Below the pieces are notes generated by a model. The model searched no databases. It saw only the letters and a list, made by a program, of their open reading frames with translations, and was not told where the DNA came from. Shown here piece after piece: positions 9,045 through 16,133 of a stretch of 64,000 bases of DNA. Position numbers and translations under genes: made by a program. Location of the stretch: NCBI RefSeq assembly GCF_001422205.1, contig NZ_LMMJ01000007.1, forward strand, positions 372,870-436,869, read 5' to 3'. Within the stretch, counting starts at the first letter, position 1; each line of letters opens with the position of its first letter. Origin of the DNA: Curtobacterium sp. Leaf261. GTDB lineage: Bacteria; Actinomycetota; Actinomycetes; Actinomycetales; Microbacteriaceae.

Positions 9045-9599
9045 ATGACCGACGGCGACCCGACGGACCCGGCCACGGGCCTCCCGGCTGTCCACCGGGT
9101 ACGGATCGAACTGCTCCTCGTCTCCTCGCGACACCGGTACGAGGGGCGTCCTGCCGACGGCGCGCTCCCCGCGGACGAGGACGAGCGGCGCGACACGATC
9201 CGGCTCCGCGAGGGACTCGGGATCGTCGGCGACCGGTACTGCAATGCCCCGGCGCACCGACGGGCCTCGGTGACGGTGATCGGCGCGGATGCCCTCGACG
9301 CCGTGGCGGAGGAACTCGGTGTGCCGATCGACCCCGTGGCGACCCGGCGCAACGTCGTGCTCCGCGGGGTCGACGTCGACGCGCTCCGCGGTGTGCGGTT
9401 CTCGCTCGACAGCGGCTCGGGCCCGGTGCTGTTCCAGGGCAACCGGCCCGCGAACCCCTGCGCCTGGATGGACCACGAGCTCGCTCCAGGGGCGTTCCGG
9501 GCGATGCGGGGTCGTGGTGGGGTGCGCTGCGAGCCGCTCTCGGACGGGTCGCTGTCGCTCGGTGCGGCCGTGCTCCGGACCGCCGTCGCGCTGCTCTAG
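9045..9599 (+). CDS. MOSC-domain protein
   Basis: A 184-residue protein starting at ATG 9045. The run [20 protein letters not shown], the segment [16 protein letters not shown] and the conserved Cys in [14 protein letters not shown] are the MOSC (molybdenum cofactor sulfurase carboxy-terminal) pattern. Such stand-alone MOSC proteins are thought to handle sulfur or molybdenum-cofactor chemistry. Divergent from the repair operon and followed by a 44-bp perfect hairpin. Confidence 0.8.
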   Translation: MTDGDPTDPATGLPAVHRVRIELLLVSSRHRYEGRPADGALPADEDERRDTIRLREGLGIVGDRYCNAPAHRRASVTVIGADALDAVAEELGVPIDPVATRRNVVLRGVDVDALRGVRFSLDSGSGPVLFQGNRPANPCAWMDHELAPGAFRAMRGRGGVRCEPLSDGSLSLGAAVLRTAVALL

Positions 9600-9608
9600 C
9601 TGTACGGA

Positions 9609-9652
9609 CGAACGACATCCGCGCGGTCGGACGACCGCGCGGATGTCGTTCG
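9609..9652. terminator. 21-bp perfect stem, bidirectional terminator
   Basis: CGAACGACATCCGCGCGGTC plus G at 9609-9629 is perfectly complementary to 9632-9652. It lies between the convergent MOSC and PfpI genes, 10 bp after one stop and 20 bp after the other. Its total length, 44 bp, equals the dispersed 44-bp palindromes, although the sequence differs. Confidence 0.85.
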
Positions 9653-9672
9653 GGGCGAGCAGCAGCCGCCGG

Positions 9673-10236
9673 TCAGGCGACGGGGACGAGCGCGCCCGAG
9701 ACGGCGTCGACGAACGCGGGGAGGTCGTCGGGGTTCCGCGACGTGATGATCGTCGAGCCGGTGGAGTCGTCGACCTCGACCTCGCGGTCCACCCACTCCG
9801 CCCCCGCGTTCCGGACGTCCGTCTGCAGCGACGGGAACGACGTGATCGTCCGTCCGGGGAGCACCCCCGACTCGATGAGCAGCCACGGACCGTGGCAGAT
9901 GGCCGCGATGGGCTTGCCGGCGTCGGCGAAGGCGGCGACCAGGGCGATCGCGCCGGGTTCGCGGCGGATCGAGTCGGCGTTGATGGTGCCGCCGGGGACG
10001 ACGATCGCGTCGTAGTCGCCCGCATCGGCCTCGTCGAGCAGGATGTCCGGCGTGACCGTCTTGCCCGGGTCCTTGTCGCCGACGAGCGTCTGGATCGGGT
10101 CGGTCGTCGTCGCGGCGACCGTGATCGTCGCACCGCGATCGGCGAGGTCGTGCACGGGGACGACGATCTCGTCCTGCTCGACGCCGTAGTTCGTGGCGAT
10201 GACGAGGATCTTCGAGCCGGTGAGGTCGGAGGTCAT
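9673..10236 (-). CDS. PfpI/DJ-1 family protein (type 1 glutamine amidotransferase-like)
   Basis: A 187-residue cytosolic protein beginning MTSDLTGSKI. The nucleophile elbow AICHGPWLLIESG with Cys followed by His is diagnostic of the PfpI subgroup of the DJ-1 superfamily, proteins linked to stress protection, protease or deglycase activity. YDAIVVPGG gives the usual oxyanion strand. The ATG at 10234-10236 is preferred over further upstream codons because the family starts there; GGAAGG precedes it. Monocistronic. Confidence 0.88.
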   Translation of the reverse strand: MTSDLTGSKILVIATNYGVEQDEIVVPVHDLADRGATITVAATTTDPIQTLVGDKDPGKTVTPDILLDEADAGDYDAIVVPGGTINADSIRREPGAIALVAAFADAGKPIAAICHGPWLLIESGVLPGRTITSFPSLQTDVRNAGAEWVDREVEVDDSTGSTIITSRNPDDLPAFVDAVSGALVPVA

Positions 10237-10343
10237 GGTGTTCCTTCCGTCGATGTCGCGCCGGATCCGGCGCACCTCCGATCATCGGCGGTGAGCCGGC
10301 ACCTGTCCGGACGTCTGAGCGGGTGCGGAGGTTGGTGTTCCCC

Positions 10344-10403
10344 TGCTGCGCTCGACGGACAGATGCTGCGCTCGACGGACAGATGCTGCGCTCGACGGAC
10401 AGA
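10344..10403. repeat. 20-bp perfect tandem repeat x3
   Basis: Three exact copies of TGCTGCGCTCGACGGACAGA at 10344, 10364 and 10384, in the gap just before the stop of the HAD phosphatase gene (minus strand). No coding role is seen. Confidence 0.95.
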
Positions 10404-10412
10404 CCGACGGGG

Positions 10413-11105
10413 TCAGCCCGTGACCCGCACCCGTCCGTCGGAGTCGCGCGTGACCTCGACGCCGACGTAGCCCGGGAGACGGTCGAGTCCCTCGGTGACC
10501 GGCGATGACAGGTCGCCGACCACGACGACCTGCGCACCGGACGCCACGGCGGACTCGACACCGGCGGGGGCGTCCTCGAACGCGATGCAGTCCGCGGGGT
10601 CGAGGCCGAGGAGCTCAGCGGCCTGCAGGTAGCAGTCCGGGGCGGGCTTGCCACGCGGGACGTCCTCGGCGGTGACCACGACGTCCGGCACGGGGACCCC
10701 TGCGGCCTGCATCCGGCTCACGGCGAGGTCCCGGGGGGCGCTCGTGACGAGGGCGACCGGGACGCCGAGGTCCTCGAGCGACCGGACGAACGCCGCAGCC
10801 CCGTCGATCTCGACGATCCCGCCGTCGCCGCCGCCGCCGCTGAGGTCGGCCGTCCGCTGTACCTCGTCGGCCACGAGCGCGTGCGCGACCGCGACCCGCT
10901 CGTCCCCGGTCAGGTGCGGCAGGAAGTGCGTGACGGTGTCGATCGTCTGGCGCCCGTGCGAGAACGCCAGGATCGTCACGGGGTCGATGTCGTGGTCGGC
11001 GCCGAAGCTGCCCCACGCGGCCTCCACGATCGCGGTCGAGTCGACGAGCGTCCCGTCCATGTCGAAGAGGAACCCGCGGGCGGTCCGGTCGATGCGATGC
11101 GTCAC
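10413..11105 (-). CDS. HAD-IA family sugar-phosphatase-like hydrolase
   Basis: A 230-residue protein starting GTG 11103-11105 (THRIDRTARG). Motif I reads FLFDMDGTLVDS, motif II VALVTSAP, and motifs III/IV GKPAPDCYLQAA and CIAFEDAPAGVESA, which is the pattern of the beta-phosphoglucomutase and 2-deoxyglucose-6-phosphatase branch. A small helical cap of about 70 residues lies after motif I. The first residue of the cap region lacks the mutase-specific signature, so phosphatase activity on a sugar phosphate is more likely. Stands alone between two tandem-repeat tracts. Confidence 0.85.
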   Translation of the reverse strand: MTHRIDRTARGFLFDMDGTLVDSTAIVEAAWGSFGADHDIDPVTILAFSHGRQTIDTVTHFLPHLTGDERVAVAHALVADEVQRTADLSGGGGDGGIVEIDGAAAFVRSLEDLGVPVALVTSAPRDLAVSRMQAAGVPVPDVVVTAEDVPRGKPAPDCYLQAAELLGLDPADCIAFEDAPAGVESAVASGAQVVVVGDLSSPVTEGLDRLPGYVGVEVTRDSDGRVRVTG

Positions 11106-11180
11106 GCCGGCAACGCTACCCGAGCCCGGTCAACAGCCGAGATCGGGGGGGCGTGCGGGCCAGCCGTCCAGGCGGGGCAG

Positions 11181-11248
11181 CGGTCCGGGCGGGCCGGCGG
11201 TCCGGGCGGGCCGGCGGTCCGGGCGGGCCGGCGGTCCGGGCGGGCCGG
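11181..11248. repeat. 17-bp perfect tandem repeat x4
   Basis: Four exact copies of CGGTCCGGGCGGGCCGG at 11181, 11198, 11215 and 11232, ending 12 bp before the stop of the RibD-like reductase gene. Confidence 0.95.
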
Positions 11249-11260
11249 GCGGGCAGACCC

Positions 11261-12028
11261 TCAGCGCGCCCGGACGTACCGCGACAGCAGCACGTCCCCG
11301 GACCGCAGCACGTGCGCGAGCCGCATCGTCCTGAGCTCCGGCGACCGGCCGGTCGTGATCCGCGGACCGACGCCACCCTCGAGCGCCGGGCTCGTCGTGA
11401 GGCAGAGCTCGTCGACCTGGTCCGCGGCGGTGAGCATGCCGAGGAGGCTGGGACCGCCCTCGCAGTGCACCCGTCCGAAGCCCCGATCGGCGAGCACGTG
11501 CCGGAGGACACCGGCATCGACGGTGTCGGGGTCATCGGGCGAACCGCAGTCCACGACGTCCGCCACCGCGGTGAGCGCCGCCCGTCGCGCGGGGTCCGCC
11601 CCCGCGGTCGTCAGCACGATCGGCCGCACCGGCGCCTCGGTGAACACGGTGCTCGCGGGGTCGAGTGCCAGGCTCCCGCTGAGGATCGCGAACACCGGGT
11701 GGTCGGGCATGTCGCGCGCACGACGCCATGCGACGTCGGCGTCGTTGAGCCGCATCGCCCCGTAGCCCTCGTCGCGGACGGTCCCCGCAGCGACGAGCAC
11801 CACGTCCGCGAACCGTCGGAGCAGGTCGAACACGCGCAGGTCGGCGTCACCCCCGAGGGAGCCGGAGACCCCGTCCGCCGTGGCGGAGCCGTCGACCGTG
11901 GCGACGAAGTTCACCGCGAGCCACCCGTCGCGTCCGGGCTGGTCGTAGAGCGCGATGAGGGCGTCGTCGTCGAGCGGCCCGGGCACGGCCGGCGCCGGGA
12001 ACAGCTGCTCGATCGCGGACGCGCTCAC
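11261..12028 (-). CDS. RibD carboxy-terminal/DHFR-fold reductase in a folate operon
   Basis: A 255-residue protein with the RibD carboxy-terminal (dihydrofolate reductase-like) fold: WLAVNFVATVDGS, ADVVLVAAGTVRDEGYG and the nucleotide-binding FGRVHCEGGPSLLG. No deaminase domain is present. Its GTG 12026-12028 overlaps the folP stop (GTGA), so it is the third gene of folE-folP-this. Related stand-alone reductases in mycobacteria (Rv2671) can reduce dihydrofolate, and the context here suggests a pterin or folate reduction role rather than riboflavin synthesis. That assignment is an inference. Confidence 0.8.
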   Translation of the reverse strand: MSASAIEQLFPAPAVPGPLDDDALIALYDQPGRDGWLAVNFVATVDGSATADGVSGSLGGDADLRVFDLLRRFADVVLVAAGTVRDEGYGAMRLNDADVAWRRARDMPDHPVFAILSGSLALDPASTVFTEAPVRPIVLTTAGADPARRAALTAVADVVDCGSPDDPDTVDAGVLRHVLADRGFGRVHCEGGPSLLGMLTAADQVDELCLTTSPALEGGVGPRITTGRSPELRTMRLAHVLRSGDVLLSRYVRAR

Positions 12029-13041
12029 GATGCGGCCCCGACGTTGTGCACCGGGTCGATCGGCTGCCGCCATCCGAGGACCGCCTCGACCATCCGCATC
12101 GCGTCGACCGACGCGGCGACCTCGTGCATCCGGACGATCCGCGCTCCGAGCATCGCGCTGACGGTCGCGGCCGCCAGTGAACCGCTGAGCCGCTCCGCAC
12201 GCGGACGACCGAGCGACTCCCCGACGAAGTCCTTGTTCGACACCGCGGCGAGCACCGGGTACCCGAGCGCCGCGACCTCACCGAGGCGCCGGGTGATCTC
12301 GAGCGTCTGGACCGTCGACTTGTTGAGGTCGTGGCCCGGGTCGACGACGATCCGGGCGTCCGGGATCCCGTGCGCGTGGGCGAGGTCGATGCGGCGTCGC
12401 AGGAAGTCGACGACCTCGGCGCCGATGTCGTCGTAGTGCGGCGCCGTGGCGAGCCTGGTCCGCGGCACGGCGAGGCTGTGGGTGATGACGATCGTGGCGG
12501 CGCTGTCCGCGACGACGTCGGCCATCCGGGCGTCCGACATCCCGGTGGTGTCGTTGATGACGCTCGCGCCGGCGTCGACCGCTGCCCGCGCGACCTCCGG
12601 CCGGAAGGTGTCGACCGAGATCACCACGTCCGAGCGGTCGGCGAGCGCGCGGATCACCGGGACGACGCGATCGATCTCCTCGTCGGCGGGGACCTCCGGC
12701 CCCGGCGCGAACTTGACGCCGCCGATGTCGACCCAGTCCGCGCCCTCGTCGGCCGCACGGACGGCGGCGTCCACGGCCCGGTCCAGGGCGAACGTGGCCC
12801 CGCGGTCGTAGAAGGAGTCCGGGGTCCGGTTCACGATCGCCATGACGGCGACCCGACGGTCGAAGTCGAACGTGCGGCGCCCGATCGTGCGGACGGGGTC
12901 CCGCAGGTCCGGCAGGCGGTACCAGGCATCGGCCGGGAGGCCCGGGGCCGCGTCCGCCACACCGGCCCGGCCCCGGCCCGTGGTCACGGGGGCGCCGGTG
13001 GTGGCGGGGGCGCCGGTGGTCGCCTCGGTCCCGGCACTCAT
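12025..13041 (-). CDS. Dihydropteroate synthase homologue, FolP2 type
   Basis: A 338-residue TIM-barrel protein. The strand-1 motif reads MAIVNRTPDSFYDRGATF and the pterin loop VVDPGHDLNKS, both the divergent forms known from mycobacterial FolP2 rather than the MGVLNVTPDSF and DPGIGFGK of classical DHPS. VISVDTFRPEVARAAVDAGA and INDTTG are kept, and the terminal MHEVAASVDAMRM replaces the usual RVHD segment. Mycobacterial FolP2 is reported to lack DHPS activity, so the reaction is open. Coupled by ATGA overlap to folE upstream and GTGA to the reductase downstream. Confidence 0.85.
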   Translation of the reverse strand: MSAGTEATTGAPATTGAPVTTGRGRAGVADAAPGLPADAWYRLPDLRDPVRTIGRRTFDFDRRVAVMAIVNRTPDSFYDRGATFALDRAVDAAVRAADEGADWVDIGGVKFAPGPEVPADEEIDRVVPVIRALADRSDVVISVDTFRPEVARAAVDAGASVINDTTGMSDARMADVVADSAATIVITHSLAVPRTRLATAPHYDDIGAEVVDFLRRRIDLAHAHGIPDARIVVDPGHDLNKSTVQTLEITRRLGEVAALGYPVLAAVSNKDFVGESLGRPRAERLSGSLAAATVSAMLGARIVRMHEVAASVDAMRMVEAVLGWRQPIDPVHNVGAAS

Positions 13042-13664
13042 GCGAGGTCCGACGGTCGGCCGGGGGCTGCATCGACGACGGCCGTCCGGGGTGCGCCGAT
13101 GAGCGCGACGACCTCGGCCCGGCGGAGCGGTTCCTCGAGGAGTCCGGTCGCGGCCATCGTCACGGTGGAGCTCGACGACTGCCGCTCGCCGCGGGTCCGG
13201 ACGCACCCGTGCTCGGCGTCGAGGACCACGAGGACCCCCCGGGCCCCGAGCCCGTCGGCGATGCTCGCGACGAGCTCCTCGCCGAGCCGCTCCTGCAGCT
13301 GCGGCCGCGAGGCGATCGCGTCGACGACCTTGCTGAGCGTGCCGAGTCCGATGATGCGCTCCCCCGGGACGTAGGCCAGGTGCGCGACCCCGAGGAACGG
13401 GAGCAGGTGGTGCTCGCAGACGGACCGGAAGCGGATGTCCCGCACGACGACGATCTCGCCGAGGTCGTCCGGACCGGCCGGGACCGCTCCGTCGCGGACG
13501 ATCGCCGTCGCGTCGACCCCGAGCCCCGCGAAGAACTCCGCGTACGCCTCGGCGACCCTGGCCGGCGTGCGCTCGAGCCCCGGTCGCGAGACGTCCTCGC
13601 CGATGCCCGCGAGGAGCTCCCGGACGGCGGCTTCGAGGCGTGGACGGTCGATGTCGGGGTGCAC
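13038..13664 (-). CDS. folE: GTP cyclohydrolase I
   Basis: A 208-residue enzyme converting GTP to dihydroneopterin triphosphate, the first step of pterin and folate synthesis. FRSVCEHHLLPFLGVAHLAY and EHGCVRTRG hold the zinc-binding Cys/His residues and the family signature. I chose GTG 13662-13664, which has GGGGA upstream and gives a family-length protein; GTG or ATG codons further up would run into the promoter of the divergent epimerase gene. First gene of the coupled folE-folP2-reductase operon. Confidence 0.93.
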   Translation of the reverse strand: MHPDIDRPRLEAAVRELLAGIGEDVSRPGLERTPARVAEAYAEFFAGLGVDATAIVRDGAVPAGPDDLGEIVVVRDIRFRSVCEHHLLPFLGVAHLAYVPGERIIGLGTLSKVVDAIASRPQLQERLGEELVASIADGLGARGVLVVLDAEHGCVRTRGERQSSSSTVTMAATGLLEEPLRRAEVVALIGAPRTAVVDAAPGRPSDLA

Positions 13665-13716
13665 CAGTTCATCATCCCCGTTCCGGACACGGATCGCGCG
13701 CCCGTATGGTCGATGC

Positions 13717-14604
13717 ATGAGCATCCACATCGTGGGCTGCGGCGACCTCGGGACCGCGACCGGGCTGCGCTTCGCCGCCGACGGTCACCGCGTCGTGGGC
13801 TTCCGACGCCACCCGGACCGCATCCCCCTGCCGCTCGAAGGCCGCGGGGTGGACCTCCGCACCACCGTCCCGGTCATCGACCCCGACGTCGAGGTGGTCG
13901 TCGTCGCCCTCGCCGCCGGGAGTCGTGAACCGGCCGAGTACCGCGCCACGTACGTCGACGGGCTCCGCAACGTCCTCGACGGCGTCGACGCGTCCGGGGC
14001 CTCCCCGCGGATCATCGTGGTGTCGTCGACGGCGGTGTACGGCGTGGACGACGGCAGCACGGTGACCGAGGCGACCCCGGCCACCGGTCCGACCCCGACG
14101 GCCGCCGTGCTCGTCGAGGCGGAGACGCTCCTCCGCGACCGGGTCCCCGACGCGACCGTCCTCCGCCTCTCGGGGGTGTACGGCCCGGGCCGCGAGCGGT
14201 TGATCGACCAGGTCAGGAGCGGTGCCGCACGGCTCACGGCAGCGCCCGGGCGGTCCCCGGTGACGAACCGCATCCACCGGGACGACGCTGCGGCCGCGAT
14301 CGTGCACATCACCGGGCTCGTCGACCCGGCGCCGCTGTACCTCGGCACGGACGACGAGCCCGTCCGCCTCGACGACGTCTCCCGGTTCATCGCGACGGAG
14401 CTCGGCCTCCCGGAGCCGCCGACGGCCGACAGATCGCCAGCGGCGGACGGGTCGACGTCGGCGACCAGCGACACGAGCGACCAGCGGAGCGACAAGTCCC
14501 TCTCGAACGCCCTGCTCCGCTCGACGGGGTTCGCGTTCCGGTACCCGACGTACCGCGAGGGCTACCGGGCCGTCATCGCCGGGACGGGAGTCCGCCACCC
14601 CTGA
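13717..14604 (+). CDS. NAD(P)-binding SDR/epimerase-like protein (YeeZ type)
   Basis: A 295-residue protein starting ATG 13717. The dinucleotide motif IHIVGCGDLGTATG at the very start, VVVSSTAVYG in the middle and RLSGVYGPGRERL match the NAD-dependent epimerase family, nearest to bacterial YeeZ-like proteins of unknown substrate. A Thr/Ser/Asp-rich linker near residue 245-260 is unusual. Divergent from folE with only 52 bp between starts. Confidence 0.8.
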   Translation: MSIHIVGCGDLGTATGLRFAADGHRVVGFRRHPDRIPLPLEGRGVDLRTTVPVIDPDVEVVVVALAAGSREPAEYRATYVDGLRNVLDGVDASGASPRIIVVSSTAVYGVDDGSTVTEATPATGPTPTAAVLVEAETLLRDRVPDATVLRLSGVYGPGRERLIDQVRSGAARLTAAPGRSPVTNRIHRDDAAAAIVHITGLVDPAPLYLGTDDEPVRLDDVSRFIATELGLPEPPTADRSPAADGSTSATSDTSDQRSDKSLSNALLRSTGFAFRYPTYREGYRAVIAGTGVRHP

Positions 14605-14607
14605 CGC

Positions 14608-15081
14608 TCAGGCGTCGCGCGGCGGCACGTCCTCCCCGACGTCGGCCGGAGTGGCCTCGTGGTGGGCGAGTCCGTGCGTCCGCCGGTCCTCCTTCATGCC
14701 GGCCTCGAAGAGGTGGCGACGTCCCGCTGCCAACTGCTCACGGGCCTCCCGTTCGGCTGCGCGCAGCGTGTCGTAGTACCCGTCGTCGTAGTCCTCGACG
14801 ATCTGGAACGACCACCGCCCGGCGATCGCGTTCCGCCCGACGACGTCGCGCTCGATGCGGTCCGCGACGTCGTCGCGACCGGCCTTCCGGAAGAGCTCGA
14901 CCGACTCCCCGATCGTCAGGTCGGCCATCCCGGTCAGGCGGTGGAAGCCGTAGAGGAGACCGCGGGCGTGCTCGACCACCTCGAGTCCCTCAGAGAGCTT
15001 GCCGAGGGCCTCGACGGTGGCGTCGTCGACCCCCTCGGGAACGCGGTGGGCAGCATCGGGACCGTCGTGTGCGTCTGTCAT
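14608..15081 (-). CDS. Conserved hypothetical protein, 157 aa
   Basis: I do not recognise a named family. The protein is acidic and mostly helical in appearance, with a central stretch FHRLTGMADLTIGESVELFRKAGRDDVADRIERDV and a WSFQIVEDYDDGYYDTLRAAE segment, and no signal peptide or membrane segment. The coding bias and clean ATG start support a real gene. It converges with the epimerase gene, 3 bp from its stop, and precedes nothing on its strand. Confidence 0.7.
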   Translation of the reverse strand: MTDAHDGPDAAHRVPEGVDDATVEALGKLSEGLEVVEHARGLLYGFHRLTGMADLTIGESVELFRKAGRDDVADRIERDVVGRNAIAGRWSFQIVEDYDDGYYDTLRAAEREAREQLAAGRRHLFEAGMKEDRRTHGLAHHEATPADVGEDVPPRDA

Positions 15082-15119
15082 GCATCCCGTCTACACGGAC
15101 CGGGCTGCGGGGCCCGGGG

Positions 15120-15653
15120 TCAGAGCAGTTTGCGCAGTGTGGTGCTGTTCCGCGTCGTCGTGGAGGCCTTGAAGCGGGCCCTGCCGGCGGTCTTCGCGAA
15201 CGCGGTGTCCGTGCTCGATCCCCTGGGGCAGGCCCAGTACACGACGCCCGCACCGGGGGCGGTCCGCTCGACGTCGCTGGTCGGGGCCGCCAGGAGCTCG
15301 TCCCGGGCTCCGGTGTCCGAGCAGAACACGACGTAGGCGTGTGTGTCCTCGTCGGGTGGGAACGGATACCCGTCGACGATGCCCGCGAGGTCGTCGTGCG
15401 CCACGAGGACGATCCAGGCGTCGTACCCGAACCGATCGCGGAGCCCCGTCTCGATGCGGGTGCGGAGCGTCCTGACGTCGGCGTCACCCGCCGTGAACAC
15501 CACGTTCCCCGAGGCGAGCACCGTCCGGACGTCCGCGAACCCGAGTGTGCGGAACAGCTCGCCGAGGTCCGCGCTCCTGATGGTGATCCCGTTGACGTTG
15601 ACGCCGCGGAGCAGGGCCACCCACCGCGCCGCGGTCGTCGGGACCGCCGTCAT
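15120..15653 (-). CDS. DUF1697 family protein
   Basis: A 177-residue protein with the DUF1697 opening WVALLRGVNVNG, the segment LGFADVRTVLASGNVVF and the closing FAKTAGRARFKASTTTRNSTTLRKL, which are the strongest conserved blocks of this uncharacterised family. No function is established. Its ATG overlaps the stop of the membrane-protein gene upstream by 4 bp (ATGA), so they form a two-gene operon. Confidence 0.92.
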   Translation of the reverse strand: MTAVPTTAARWVALLRGVNVNGITIRSADLGELFRTLGFADVRTVLASGNVVFTAGDADVRTLRTRIETGLRDRFGYDAWIVLVAHDDLAGIVDGYPFPPDEDTHAYVVFCSDTGARDELLAAPTSDVERTAPGAGVVYWACPRGSSTDTAFAKTAGRARFKASTTTRNSTTLRKLL

Positions 15654-16018
15654 CGGGCCTGCTCCAGGTGCGCGTGCAGCTGCGTCCGGTCGAGTCCGGT
15701 CGAGGTGAGCCAGCGTTCGAACGACGAGCGGAGGAGCAGTGGCGGACGGCGGACCGTGACCCCCGAGGCAGCGAGGCGACGGACGAGTTCCCGGGCGATC
15801 TGGGCGAGCGAGAGCAGCAGGAACGACAGCGCCGACACCACGAGCAGCACGGCGACGATGACCAGAGCGACGGACAGGAACGCCCCGTCGCTGCCGAGCA
15901 CCACACTCCCGGCGACGAGCACCACGGCGACGAACGTCAGCAGCGCCGACAGTCCCTTCGCCCGGGCCGTGCGGGCGCCGAGCTCCCGACCGAGGAGCGT
16001 CGTCCAGGTCTCGAGCAT
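15650..16018 (-). CDS. Small membrane protein with two transmembrane segments
   Basis: A 122-residue protein; two adjacent hydrophobic helices span about residues 23-43 and 48-72, followed by a basic cytoplasmic-looking tail (RRPPLLLRSSFERW). I do not recognise a family. It is the first gene of an operon with the DUF1697 gene, joined by an ATGA overlap. Confidence 0.75.
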   Translation of the reverse strand: MLETWTTLLGRELGARTARAKGLSALLTFVAVVLVAGSVVLGSDGAFLSVALVIVAVLLVVSALSFLLLSLAQIARELVRRLAASGVTVRRPPLLLRSSFERWLTSTGLDRTQLHAHLEQAR

Positions 16019-16072
16019 GTCGACACGCTACCCGCTGGCGCGGCGGAGCGGCCTGCCGGGCGCGAGCCGCAG

Positions 16073-16116
16073 CGGACTGGAGGGACGGTGCGGGCCCGAA
16101 CCGTCCCTCCAGTCCG
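16073..16116. repeat. 44-bp palindromic element, copy 2
   Basis: CGGACTGGAGGGACGGT pairs with ACCGTCCCTCCAGTCCG around a 10-nt centre. It lies 17 bp after the end of the GH65 gene (minus strand). Confidence 0.9.
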
Positions 16117-16133
16117 GAACGGGACCCGGCCGC

